Assembly: GCA_021604865.1 (NCBI GenBank)
Contig: BQJU01000014.1
Span: 1-64,000 of the forward strand
Direction: 5' to 3'
Source: Saprospiraceae bacterium
GTDB lineage: Bacteria; Bacteroidota; Bacteroidia; Chitinophagales; Saprospiraceae
Length of the DNA: 64,000 nt
This document shows positions 1 through 8,021 of the stretch, piece by piece. The translations under genes were made by a program, and so were the position numbers. The notes beneath the pieces are model-generated. The model made no database searches, was not told the origin of the DNA, and saw only the letters and a program-made list of their open reading frames with translations. Each line of letters begins with the position of its first letter. The first letter of the stretch is position 1.

Positions 1-1
1 T

Positions 2-169
2 TTTCTGTATGGCCTCAAGTCGATGAAAGCGGATGAGAATCAAGATGGACACGTGACCGCATCTGAAATCCAGGCTTTCGTCAAAGAGTATGTGCCCAGG
101 CTCACAGAAGGTTTACAGGTTCCGACCTTTCGCAGAGAGAACTTGGAATATGATTTCCGGGTTTGGTAA
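2..169 (+). CDS. C-terminal fragment of a caspase-like (peptidase C14) protein with EF-hand loop
   Basis: The frame is open from the left edge to TAA at 167-169 (55 codons); the start lies outside the window. The fragment carries an EF-hand-type calcium loop, DENQDGHVTASE, with acidic or polar ligands at fragment residues 11, 13, 15 and 22, followed by VKEYVPRLTEG and QVPTFRREN. A calcium loop, then 'YV...VP.LT.G.Q.PT.RREN' and a Trp near the C terminus, is the usual ending of bacterial metacaspase/caspase-domain proteins; this is family knowledge, since the catalytic His and Cys are not visible. Its stop lies one base before the stop of the convergent TRAP binding-protein gene. The class is fairly sure; the full architecture cannot be known from here. 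Confidence 0.6.
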   Translation, partial: FLYGLKSMKADENQDGHVTASEIQAFVKEYVPRLTEGLQVPTFRRENLEYDFRVW

Positions 170-170
170 T

Positions 171-1289
171 TCAAATCACCTGCAAATTATCATAAAACAC
201 CTTCTCAGAATACCCAGCCCAAGCCACCGCTTTTTTCCGAAATTCGCTATAGGAAGCATATACCTTTCTAGCAAATTCATTGGTCGTTGTCATTTCTTCA
301 ATAACTTCCTTAGTATAAATACGCAGTGTATCCAGAACTTCAACCGGGAACTTCCGGATGTCGATACCTTTTTCAATCATGATCGCCAAATATTCAGCGT
401 TGGCAGCTTCCATGCGGTTCAACACCCAGGCATTAAAATAAGCCGCTGCTGCCCGAATAATGGCCTGTAGATCTTCAGGAAGACTTTCAAATTTTTCCTT
501 ATTGATGATTAATTCCAACACCGTACCCGGTTCATGCCAGCCCGGCGAGTAGTAATACTTGGCAATTTCATGAAATCCCATGTTGTAGTCATGAAAAGGG
601 CCGAGCCACTCTGTAGCGTCAAGCACCCCTCTTTCCAGTCCGGTATAAATTTCACCACCAGCCAGCAATACCGGGGAACCACCAGCTTTTTCCAATACTT
701 TACCCGCTAATCCGGGAATGCGCATCTTCAATCCCTTTAGGTCCTCAATGGTATTGATTTCCCGGTTAAACCAGCCGCCCATTTGCACACCGGTATTGCC
801 GGCCATCATGGGCACCAAGTTAAAGTGGTGGTAACACTCTTCCCAAAGCTCCTGACCACCGCCACTTGTGATCCAGGTATTGACCTGTTGAGCATTCATG
901 CCAAAAGGAACGGTTGCAAAGAACTGAGCAGCTGGAATCTTACCCGCCCAATAATAAGCGGCACCATTGCCCATTTCCGCACCGCCATTGCGTACCGTGT
1001 CAAAGGTTTCTAAAGCAGGAACCAGCTCACCACCTCCGTAAACCCGGATGTGCATTCTACCGCCTGACATCTTATTGACCATCTCTGCAAAAAGAGTACA
1101 AGCTTCACCCAGAACAGGAAAATTTGGTGGCCAGGTAGTCACCATTTTCCATTTGTATTGTTTGCTAGACTTGAGCAGTGGGCTATTGTCTTGTTGGGCT
1201 TGTCCGGGTTTCATTGTTTTTAAAACAAAGGGTAAGGAGAGGGTTCCAAGAGCGAGACCTTTAAAAAAAGTTTTGCGAGAAATATTCAT
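171..1289 (-). CDS. TRAP transporter solute-binding protein, DctP/TakP-like
   Basis: This 372-residue protein matches the extracytoplasmic binding subunit of TRAP transporters, which capture small carboxylates or related acids for a DctQM membrane pair. The N terminus (MNISRKTFFKG, then a hydrophobic stretch to about residue 25) resembles a Tat or Sec export signal, with RK in place of the canonical RR. The mature part has WPPNFP, GGELVPALETFD, the WFNREINTIEDLKGLKMR segment typical of DctP proteins and an ATEWLGP motif. I chose ATG at 1289 because a longer frame starts only with TTG and would put nine residues before the signal. No DctQ or DctM gene lies within this window on this strand, so it is an orphan here. 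The substrate is unknown. Confidence 0.85.
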   Translation of the reverse strand: MNISRKTFFKGLALGTLSLPFVLKTMKPGQAQQDNSPLLKSSKQYKWKMVTTWPPNFPVLGEACTLFAEMVNKMSGGRMHIRVYGGGELVPALETFDTVRNGGAEMGNGAAYYWAGKIPAAQFFATVPFGMNAQQVNTWITSGGGQELWEECYHHFNLVPMMAGNTGVQMGGWFNREINTIEDLKGLKMRIPGLAGKVLEKAGGSPVLLAGGEIYTGLERGVLDATEWLGPFHDYNMGFHEIAKYYYSPGWHEPGTVLELIINKEKFESLPEDLQAIIRAAAAYFNAWVLNRMEAANAEYLAIMIEKGIDIRKFPVEVLDTLRIYTKEVIEEMTTTNEFARKVYASYSEFRKKAVAWAGYSEKVFYDNLQVI

Positions 1290-1343
1290 GCTTTTTTTAT
1301 GACCAAAATAAGTCAATTTTATTTAAAATAATTTGTTTAAATA

Positions 1344-1374
1344 TTGTATTATATCAATCAAATTGTTATTTTTG
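1344..1374 (+). promoter_or_regulatory. Bacteroidota-type promoter, TTG-N20-TATTTTTG
   Basis: TTG at 1344-1346, a 20-base spacer, then TATTTTTG at 1367-1374, matching the TTG / TAnnTTTG consensus of Bacteroidota housekeeping promoters. The ATG of the radical SAM gene is at 1379, only four bases past the element, so the transcript may be leaderless or nearly so. Confidence 0.6.
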
Positions 1375-1378
1375 TTTA

Positions 1379-2431
1379 ATGAAAGACACCAGACTAATCA
1401 AGGGTAGGGGAGCACAGATTAATCCTGCCAATCCTTACCATCAACTTGTCTATGATGATCAACCTGATCCTGGTGAAGATGGGGAAGGCCTCAAAACCAC
1501 TTATACTGAAGTTTACCCCAAAACTATCCTCAATAAAGTTGACAGTCCGGATATTGGCATGGCTTGGTCACTAAATCCCTATCAGGGATGTGAACACGGT
1601 TGCATCTATTGTTACGCCCGGAATACTCATGCATATTGGGGCTACAGCGCCGGCTTGGAATTTGAGCAGAAAATCCTGGTCAAACGTAATGCCCCCCAGT
1701 TATTGGAAGCAAAAATCAAACATAAAAATTGGCAACCCGTGCCAATTATGCTGGCCGGAAATACGGATTGTTATCAGCCCGCTGAAAGGAAATTTGAAAT
1801 CACCCGCCAAATTCTTAAGGTGCTGTGGCAATACCGTCATCCGGTTGGCATTATTACCAAAAACAATATGGTCCTGCGCGATTTGGATTTGCTTGAACCT
1901 ATGAGCGAACTTCGCCTGGCAAAAGTGTCGATTTCCCTAACCACACTCAATGAAGAGCTTCGGCGTTTTCTAGAGCCGCGGACAGCTTCTGTTAAAAGTC
2001 GGTTGCAAACCATTGAAACCCTTGCCAAAAAAGGCATCCCAGTTAATGTAATGCTGGCACCTATCATTCCGGGGTTGAACGACCATGAAATCTTGGAAAT
2101 GGCAAAAACAGCGGCCAATTGTGGAGCCCGAAAAATTGCTTACACCATAGTGAGACTCAACGGAGATGTTGCTCAAATTTTTGAAGACTGGATACATAAA
2201 ACAATGCCCGACCGGGCGGATCGGGTATTAAACCGCATTCGGGATTGCCACGGAGGTAGCCTGAACGATAGCAGATTTGGCACCCGTATGTCTGGAGAAG
2301 GCCGCATTGCAGAAATGATTGCTCAACAGATGAATCTTGCCAAAAAGCGCTATTTCAAAGACAAGGACATGCCTGATTATGATATGGACCTGCACCGGCA
2401 AATGAAAACCCCACAACTTAGTTTGTTTTAA
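1379..2431 (+). CDS. Radical SAM protein, PA0069/SplB-like family
   Basis: A 350-residue radical S-adenosylmethionine enzyme. The cluster-binding motif CEHGCIYCYAR places cysteines at residues 71, 75 and 78 (CxxxCxxC), preceded by SLNPYQG, as in the PA0069 and spore-photoproduct-lyase-like families. The N-terminal GRGAQINPANPY segment fits the PA0069 group's G-R-G-A...NP...P signature. Length is close to the family norm (about 350). The start at 1379 is an ATG directly after a promoter-like element. No functional partner is obvious: the upstream gene is divergent and the next gene downstream is 128 bases away. The enzymatic reaction of this family is not established, so I give no substrate. 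Confidence 0.88.
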   Translation: MKDTRLIKGRGAQINPANPYHQLVYDDQPDPGEDGEGLKTTYTEVYPKTILNKVDSPDIGMAWSLNPYQGCEHGCIYCYARNTHAYWGYSAGLEFEQKILVKRNAPQLLEAKIKHKNWQPVPIMLAGNTDCYQPAERKFEITRQILKVLWQYRHPVGIITKNNMVLRDLDLLEPMSELRLAKVSISLTTLNEELRRFLEPRTASVKSRLQTIETLAKKGIPVNVMLAPIIPGLNDHEILEMAKTAANCGARKIAYTIVRLNGDVAQIFEDWIHKTMPDRADRVLNRIRDCHGGSLNDSRFGTRMSGEGRIAEMIAQQMNLAKKRYFKDKDMPDYDMDLHRQMKTPQLSLF

Positions 2432-2559
2432 TCCTTTTCTGACTCCCTGCCAAACTAGTCATTTAAACATCGACGCTGGTTTTACGTTGTAATATGGAAC
2501 GCTTCGAGCATGGTTGCCTAAGATAGGCCTCTAAACAAGCTCTCAATATCATTGAATTC

Positions 2560-3144
2560 ATGTATCAATTATCTTTTAAAAATATCTCCTCTACTTTTGT
2601 TACCAATTGTTTCATTCGTGCTTTTGAACCTTATAAGGCTTTACATCACCACGAGATCGTGGTGCAAAAGCGTTCGATTACAAGTTCCACGATGCGAGCC
2701 CAGCCGATAATCGATCGTTTTTTCTGGAATAAATCCAAGCGCAGGTATAAGATAGAAATTAGCAGCCATGCAAAACTGGAGGCCCATATTCGGATTGATG
2801 TTTTGCCTGAAGAGGTGTTGATTGGATGGTTTGCCCATGAGTTGGGGCATATTATGGATTATCTGGATCGAGGTGTTTGGAGTATGATCAGATTTGGAAT
2901 TGGCTATCAGAATTTCAATACCTTTCGAATTGGTGCAGAACGCAAAGCAGATATTTATGCAATCGAACATGGTTTTGCCCGGCATATTTTGGAAACTAAA
3001 AAATATATTCTTGAACACTCCAGTTTACCGGATGTCTACAAATCGCGTATTGAGCGTTATTATATGTCACCCAAGGAAGTGTTGTTGCTCGTAGATCAAA
3101 ATAATTCGGATGAAGATTTGGACATGGATAAATTGTTTGGATAA
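2560..3144 (+). CDS. Small HELGH zinc metallopeptidase-like protein
   Basis: A 194-residue protein with a clear gluzincin-type zinc site: HELGH at residues 93-97 (His93, Glu94, His97), followed 30 residues later by GAERKADIYAIEHG, where Glu127 and Asp131 fit the ExxxD third-ligand region. That spacing is seen in M48-like and related peptidases. The protein is short, with no signal peptide and no convincing membrane span, so it is probably a soluble cytoplasmic minimal peptidase or a non-proteolytic relative. It is convergent with the GH3-family gene (seven bases between stops). I do not recognise a named family. The peptidase fold is likely; the target is unknown. Confidence 0.6.
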   Translation: MYQLSFKNISSTFVTNCFIRAFEPYKALHHHEIVVQKRSITSSTMRAQPIIDRFFWNKSKRRYKIEISSHAKLEAHIRIDVLPEEVLIGWFAHELGHIMDYLDRGVWSMIRFGIGYQNFNTFRIGAERKADIYAIEHGFARHILETKKYILEHSSLPDVYKSRIERYYMSPKEVLLLVDQNNSDEDLDMDKLFG

Positions 3145-3151
3145 ATACTGA

Positions 3152-4669
3152 TTAGTGTGAAAATGCCAATAAATCCATCATCATTTCTTCCTTCATTACC
3201 TTGGGCATTTTTATTTGCCCACCCTTCTTTTTACGACTTTCCAGCCAGCTGTATAGCGTGGAAGTTGGCACTGTTTTTACTTTGATGTCTTTTAATGCTT
3301 TTTTTCGCGCTACCGCGTAGTTTTTATTCAAACCTTTAAGAATATCATCCAGTTTATGGGCAATTTCTTTGTTATCAATTGATGTATCAGTTCCCAATAC
3401 CCATTGATGAATATAGGCTTCTTTCTCATTGAGAATAGCCGCTACCGCAAATTCATCGATATCGAGCCTTAAATCTTCAGCAAGACATTGCATTGCCTTG
3501 TTAATTTTTTCTTCCGATAGCTGTGAGCCAACCACATTTAAGAAATATTTCGTTCGACCGCTGATCACCATTTCCCCTTTCTCCAAATCTGTAAATTTGA
3601 CGGTATCACCAATTAGATAGCGCCAGGCGCCAGCCGGAGTCGATACGAGCAAGGCATAATCCTTTCCTTCCTCAACTTCCCCGATTGTAAAGACTTTGGG
3701 ATCAGGCAACAATTCGCCGGTTTCATCAAACCCAGATTCATCAAAAGGGATAAACTCAAAAAAAATTTGATGTTTAAGTGCAAGTTGCATATCCATACTG
3801 CCTGGACGGGGCGTAAAGGCAAAAAAGCCCTCCGATGCCAGGTAGGTATCCATATAAATCAACGGATGTTGCATCAACTTTTCGAGGGCATTCCGATAGG
3901 GCTCAAAAGCAACCCCGCCTGAGGCATAGATCGCCAAATTAGGCCATATCTCGTGGATATTTTTAAGCTGGTGTCGTTTGATAATAGTTTCCAACATCAT
4001 TTTGATCCAGGAGGGGATTCCGGCAATGGCCACTACATCCCATTCTGGAGCAGCATCGGCAATAGCGGTAACCCGTTCATCCCAGTCATCAATTTGGGCA
4101 ATTTCCAGCCCAGGTTTATAAAATCCATCAAACCAGCCAGGTAGGTTACTAGTATTGATACCGCTAATCTCTCCTTCCAAATGCCCCTTACGACGGGCTA
4201 GATCAGCGGAACTGCTAAGCATTAAAATGTCTTTTTCAAAAAAATCTGCGGGTAGATCATAATTGGCAAGGCTTTCTACTTGGGAAATTCCGACAGATCG
4301 GAAAGCTGCTAGCATTTCTTTTGTAACTGGAATACGTTTGCTGGATTTACCCGTAGTTCCACTACTCAAGGCAAAAAAATCTGGCTTCCCCGGCCAGGTA
4401 ATATTAGGTACTACTTGTTGCTGTTTCCACCATTTTTGATAAATTTTATCGTAATCATGTATAGGCACCTTCTCCTGGAAAGTGGCACAGATATCTTCGG
4501 AATCCAAAATTCCTGCAAAACCGTAATAAATGCCAAAAGCAGTTTGCTGAGCTTGCTCCAATAAATACCGGAGCTGCTCCTCTTGTGCCTGCTGGGCATC
4601 TTTCATTACTGGAGTAAGCGTTTGTTTAATTTCAATGGCAGTTTTAATAACTTTACCAAGAATAGCCAT
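3152..4669 (-). CDS. GH3-family acyl-adenylate-forming enzyme (JAR1-like)
   Basis: A 505-residue protein of the GH3 superfamily, known from plants as acyl-acid amido synthetases that adenylate a carboxylate and join it to an amino acid. The ATP-binding signature LSSGTTGKSSKRIP lies at residues 101-113; further on YLASEGFFAF (the YxxSE type of motif) and KYFLNVVGSQLSEEKI match GH3 proteins. Length agrees with bacterial members (about 500). ATG at 4669 gives an N terminus typical of the family. No biosynthetic partner lies beside it, so the acid and amine substrates are unknown. The family call is firm; the reaction is inferred from plant relatives. Confidence 0.85.
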   Translation of the reverse strand: MAILGKVIKTAIEIKQTLTPVMKDAQQAQEEQLRYLLEQAQQTAFGIYYGFAGILDSEDICATFQEKVPIHDYDKIYQKWWKQQQVVPNITWPGKPDFFALSSGTTGKSSKRIPVTKEMLAAFRSVGISQVESLANYDLPADFFEKDILMLSSSADLARRKGHLEGEISGINTSNLPGWFDGFYKPGLEIAQIDDWDERVTAIADAAPEWDVVAIAGIPSWIKMMLETIIKRHQLKNIHEIWPNLAIYASGGVAFEPYRNALEKLMQHPLIYMDTYLASEGFFAFTPRPGSMDMQLALKHQIFFEFIPFDESGFDETGELLPDPKVFTIGEVEEGKDYALLVSTPAGAWRYLIGDTVKFTDLEKGEMVISGRTKYFLNVVGSQLSEEKINKAMQCLAEDLRLDIDEFAVAAILNEKEAYIHQWVLGTDTSIDNKEIAHKLDDILKGLNKNYAVARKKALKDIKVKTVPTSTLYSWLESRKKKGGQIKMPKVMKEEMMMDLLAFSH

Positions 4670-4696
4670 ATTTTCAGGTATTTGATATATATGGCA

Positions 4697-4704
4697 TAAC
4701 TTTG
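4697..4704 (+). promoter_or_regulatory. Probable -7 element TAACTTTG before corA
   Basis: TAACTTTG matches the TAnnTTTG consensus and lies 49 bases before the TTG start of corA. I see no well-spaced upstream TTG. The TAA of this element is also the in-frame stop that closes the corA frame upstream. Confidence 0.4.
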
Positions 4705-4753
4705 GGCGAGAAGGAAATGTTCGGCCGAGGTCAATAACTTAAATCTTCCCAAA

Positions 4754-5842
4754 TTGGCAAAAAAAGAATCAAAAAGGGTGCGAAAGACCAAAAAACACCG
4801 CAGGAAAGCGGGGTTATCTCCTGGATCAGTGGTTTTTATTGGCAAACGGAAGGTGGAGCACATTCATATCCACCATCTGCGCTACAATCCGGACACACTG
4901 GAAGAACACTTGAGGGATAATAGCAAAGTGAGTGACCTTCAACAAGCAGAAGAAGGCATGTTCAATTGGTATGATGTCAGGGGCTTACATGATACGGAGA
5001 TGGTTGAAAAATTTGGCAAAGTATTTCAGATACATCCTTTGGTGTTAGAGGATATTGTCGATACCCAACAAAGGCCAAAATTTGAGGAATACGAGACAGG
5101 TAATTATTTATTATTCAGGGATTTAAAGTTTATCGCTGAAACAAAAAAAATAAAGACTCAGCAGGTCTCTGTCTATTTCGGTAAGAATTTTTTGCTTTCC
5201 TTTCAGGAAGAAGAAGACGACCTTTTTGAATCCGTAAGAGAGCGTCTCCGTACTAGTGGAGGTAGGATTAGAAGAAGAGGGGTAGATTATCTGGCTTATG
5301 CCTTGTTGGATAATGTGGTTGATAATTATTTTTTAACCCTGGATGAAGTGGAAGCAGTTATTGAAGACTTGGAATTTGAAGTACTGGAAAATCCAAACAG
5401 CCATAGCAAGGCCCAAATACACCACTTGAAACAGGAAATGCTGGTCATTCGCAAATCCATAACCCCATTGCGGGAAGCCATTGGTCAATTTTCTAAATCG
5501 GAAAATGAATTCATCAATGAGAATACCTTTGTCTTTATCCGGGATTTATACGACCATACCATTCAGATTATGGATATGGTAGAAACCTATCGGGATATTC
5601 TTAATGGCGTACAGGATTTGTATCTGTCGGAACTTAGTTACAAGATGAACAATGTCATGCAGGTGCTGACCATTATTACAACCATCTTTGTTCCACTCTC
5701 CTTTTTAGTTGGTTTGTACGGGATGAATTTCGATAATATGCCTGAACTGCATTGGAAATATAGCTATTTTATTCTTTTGGGCTTGATGGTGATAATAGCC
5801 ATATCTCTTTTAAATTACTTTCGGAGGAAGAACTGGCTTTAA
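4754..5842 (+). CDS. corA: CorA-type magnesium/cobalt transporter
   Basis: A 362-residue inner-membrane divalent-cation channel. The N-terminal 290 residues form the soluble funnel domain, with long helices around FESVRERLRT and LDEVEAVIEDLE. Two membrane spans follow at the C terminus, about residues 301-322 and 336-355, separated by the selectivity motif YGMNFDNMPE (GMN at 323-325). The usual last residues are basic (FRRKNWL). No in-frame ATG exists before residue 60 and a TAA closes the frame upstream, so TTG at 4754 is taken as the start. Its stop overlaps the stop of the convergent mscS-like gene by four bases. Residues 2-20 are very rich in lysine and arginine. Confidence 0.93.
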   Translation: MAKKESKRVRKTKKHRRKAGLSPGSVVFIGKRKVEHIHIHHLRYNPDTLEEHLRDNSKVSDLQQAEEGMFNWYDVRGLHDTEMVEKFGKVFQIHPLVLEDIVDTQQRPKFEEYETGNYLLFRDLKFIAETKKIKTQQVSVYFGKNFLLSFQEEEDDLFESVRERLRTSGGRIRRRGVDYLAYALLDNVVDNYFLTLDEVEAVIEDLEFEVLENPNSHSKAQIHHLKQEMLVIRKSITPLREAIGQFSKSENEFINENTFVFIRDLYDHTIQIMDMVETYRDILNGVQDLYLSELSYKMNNVMQVLTIITTIFVPLSFLVGLYGMNFDNMPELHWKYSYFILLGLMVIIAISLLNYFRRKNWL

Positions 5843-6699
5843 TTTCCAGCTTCCTCGGAATCCTCTTTTCGTAGCCCTCCTCTAATCCATAGATCTCGCT
5901 GTGGAAACGGAATTTCCACCTTGTTCTCCCTAAACAGGCGGTTAATGTTGTAACGAACCTCACTTTTAACCCTTTCAATTCGCCAATATTCATTGGAATA
6001 AAATTGCAGATCGAAATTCAGGGAAGACTCACCGAAATCTTCAAAATTCACGGCTGGTTCGGGGGCTTTCAAAATGTCTTTATGGGCTTTTGCCGCCTGG
6101 ATCAATAGATCGGTAATCTGATCCACGTCAGAACTATAGGCTACTCCTACATGGATATGAAAACGGGTAGGCGTCCTATTGTGGCTCCAGTTAGTCACTT
6201 TATCTGTCACCAGCTTGGAATTAGGGACAATGATGACAATTGAGTCGCGGGTTTCAACGTCGCAGGTACGGAATCCTATTTTGACAACCTTTCCGATCAT
6301 TCCGTCTACATTCACAATGTCCCCAACCTCTACAGTTCCTTCAATAAGTAAAATAATGCCGGAAATCAGATTGGTAAACATTTCTTGCAACCCCAGTCCT
6401 ATGCCAACCAATAAGGCAGCTGAACCGGCCCATAGTAAAGATAGATTTACCCCAAATGCCTGGACCACCAGCAAGAAAGTGAACGTATAAATGATGTATT
6501 TTAAAAACTGCTGAAAGGCATATTGTCTACCCGGATCAATTGATCTACTAGTAAAAACCCGCTTTAGAATAGTAGTGAGAAACCACAACAAGGACCGGGA
6601 AACCATAATAATGAAGAAGGCTTCGATAAAATCGAGCAAACTTAGGTGGTAGCCTCCCACACTTAATAAATTGTATTCGAGTATCTCTTTCAGATTCAT
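5839..6699 (-). CDS. MscS-family mechanosensitive ion channel
   Basis: A 286-residue small-conductance mechanosensitive channel. Three hydrophobic spans lie at about residues 20-45, 65-85 and 90-115. The third (AALLVGIGLGLQEMFTNLISG) is the pore-lining TM3, with the Gly/Ala packing pattern and the amphipathic extension seen in MscS. The beta domain follows: VEVGDIVNVDGMIGKV and the DVETRDSIVIIVPNSK segment (normally 'R...D...V.IPN'). Length equals that of E. coli MscS. It opens under membrane tension to release solutes during osmotic downshift. It is convergent with corA and overlaps it by four bases; the two are not an operon. Confidence 0.93.
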   Translation of the reverse strand: MNLKEILEYNLLSVGGYHLSLLDFIEAFFIIMVSRSLLWFLTTILKRVFTSRSIDPGRQYAFQQFLKYIIYTFTFLLVVQAFGVNLSLLWAGSAALLVGIGLGLQEMFTNLISGIILLIEGTVEVGDIVNVDGMIGKVVKIGFRTCDVETRDSIVIIVPNSKLVTDKVTNWSHNRTPTRFHIHVGVAYSSDVDQITDLLIQAAKAHKDILKAPEPAVNFEDFGESSLNFDLQFYSNEYWRIERVKSEVRYNINRLFRENKVEIPFPQRDLWIRGGLRKEDSEEAGN

Positions 6700-6836
6700 A
6701 ATCCTTTGGCTATTTTTTAATAATGTGTGAATTTAGAATCTATTGTCTAATTCCCAAGCTGAATAGCTTATTTTAAGAATGCTTTTTTTATTATTGAGAG
6801 AATAATGGCATTTCCAACCTTGATTAAACTAAATAA

Positions 6837-7910
6837 ATGGAAAAAATTACATCACTTTGGAAAAATAACCTGAATGCTCCCTGTTTATATCCCATTGCTT
6901 TTCCTAGTCAGGAACCGGTTTCCGGACTCAGTATTCTGGCAGCAGATGTAGGCGGCACCAAAACTAATATAGCCTTGTTTAGAACATCTGGCGAGGAGAT
7001 TGAAATGATAAACGAATCTACTTTTCCTTCTCAGGAATACAGATCGTTTATTGACATTTTTCACAAATTTATTGAAGGGAAATCGCTTCCTGATCGCCTG
7101 AGTATAGGCGTTGCGGGTCCGGTAATCAGGGGTAAGGCAAGTGCGACCAATCTGAATTGGGGCATTGATCGAAATGAATTGAAACAGAAACTAAACCTCG
7201 ATTCAGTATTTGTGCTAAATGATTTGGAAACAAATGCCTACGGACTTGCAGCCCTCAAAGATGAAGACCTGTTGACTTTACACGCTGGAGAAGATGATGT
7301 ACCTGGAAATGCAGCAATGATTGCTCCTGGAACCGGACTTGGAGAAGCTGGATTGTATTGGGATGGAAACAGATTTAGACCTTTTGCTAATGAAGGCGGT
7401 CACTCCGATTTCGGCGTGAGGATGGATATAGACATTGAACTTTTTAAATACCTAAGAGCGCAGTTTGGCCATGTGAGTTGGGAAAGGGTTGTTTCCGGGC
7501 AGGGTGTTAACACAATTTACCACTTTTTAAAGGACATAAAGAAGCGAGAAGAACCCAGGTGGTTAGCTGATGCTTTGCAAGCTGGAGACCCTCCGGCAGT
7601 AATTAGTGAACACGCTAAAAAAGGGGTACCTATCTGTGAGGAAACTATGAAATTATTTGTGCGTTATCTCGCACAGGAGGCTGCCAATGTTTCCCTTAAG
7701 CTTAAAGCAGTGGGTGGTTTGTTAATCGGTGGTGGTATCGTGCCAAAAAACCTAGAATTACTCAATATGGAAAACTTTCTGAGCCACTTTTTTCGTGGCG
7801 GCCGCCTGAGTCCTTTGCTTAAAGCAATCCCAATCAGAGTCATCCTAAATCCCAAAACGGCCTTGTTGGGAGCTGCTTATTATGGTGCGTTCGGTCAGAA
7901 AAATCAATAA
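6837..7910 (+). CDS. glk: Glucokinase (Glk family)
   Basis: Phosphorylates glucose with ATP to give glucose-6-phosphate. The ATP phosphate-binding motif ADVGGTKTN is at residues 36-44. The catalytic base is Asp129 in VLNDLETNAYG, and EGGHSDFG at 186-193 supplies the sugar-contacting Glu and His of the Glk (not ROK) family. GLLIGGGIVPKN near residue 295 matches the adenosine-site glycine motif. At 357 residues it is longer than E. coli Glk (321) because of about 30 extra N-terminal residues before the ATP motif; a later start is possible but no better ATG stands out. Single gene, 109 bases before the next start. Confidence 0.9.
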   Translation: MEKITSLWKNNLNAPCLYPIAFPSQEPVSGLSILAADVGGTKTNIALFRTSGEEIEMINESTFPSQEYRSFIDIFHKFIEGKSLPDRLSIGVAGPVIRGKASATNLNWGIDRNELKQKLNLDSVFVLNDLETNAYGLAALKDEDLLTLHAGEDDVPGNAAMIAPGTGLGEAGLYWDGNRFRPFANEGGHSDFGVRMDIDIELFKYLRAQFGHVSWERVVSGQGVNTIYHFLKDIKKREEPRWLADALQAGDPPAVISEHAKKGVPICEETMKLFVRYLAQEAANVSLKLKAVGGLLIGGGIVPKNLELLNMENFLSHFFRGGRLSPLLKAIPIRVILNPKTALLGAAYYGAFGQKNQ

Positions 7911-8021
7911 TTAAAGAGCTTTCAAGATCCAGAAGTGTTTTGATCAGTATTTGAAAATCCTTATTTTTAAAGGTGTGACCTTTTCCCTTTTATGCAGTCT
8001 GGATATTATCAAAATCATGGC

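Noticed and set aside
90-470. A 126-codon + strand frame across the end of the caspase fragment and the TRAP gene
   Set aside because: It lies over two better-supported genes in other frames and its product has no coherent domain.
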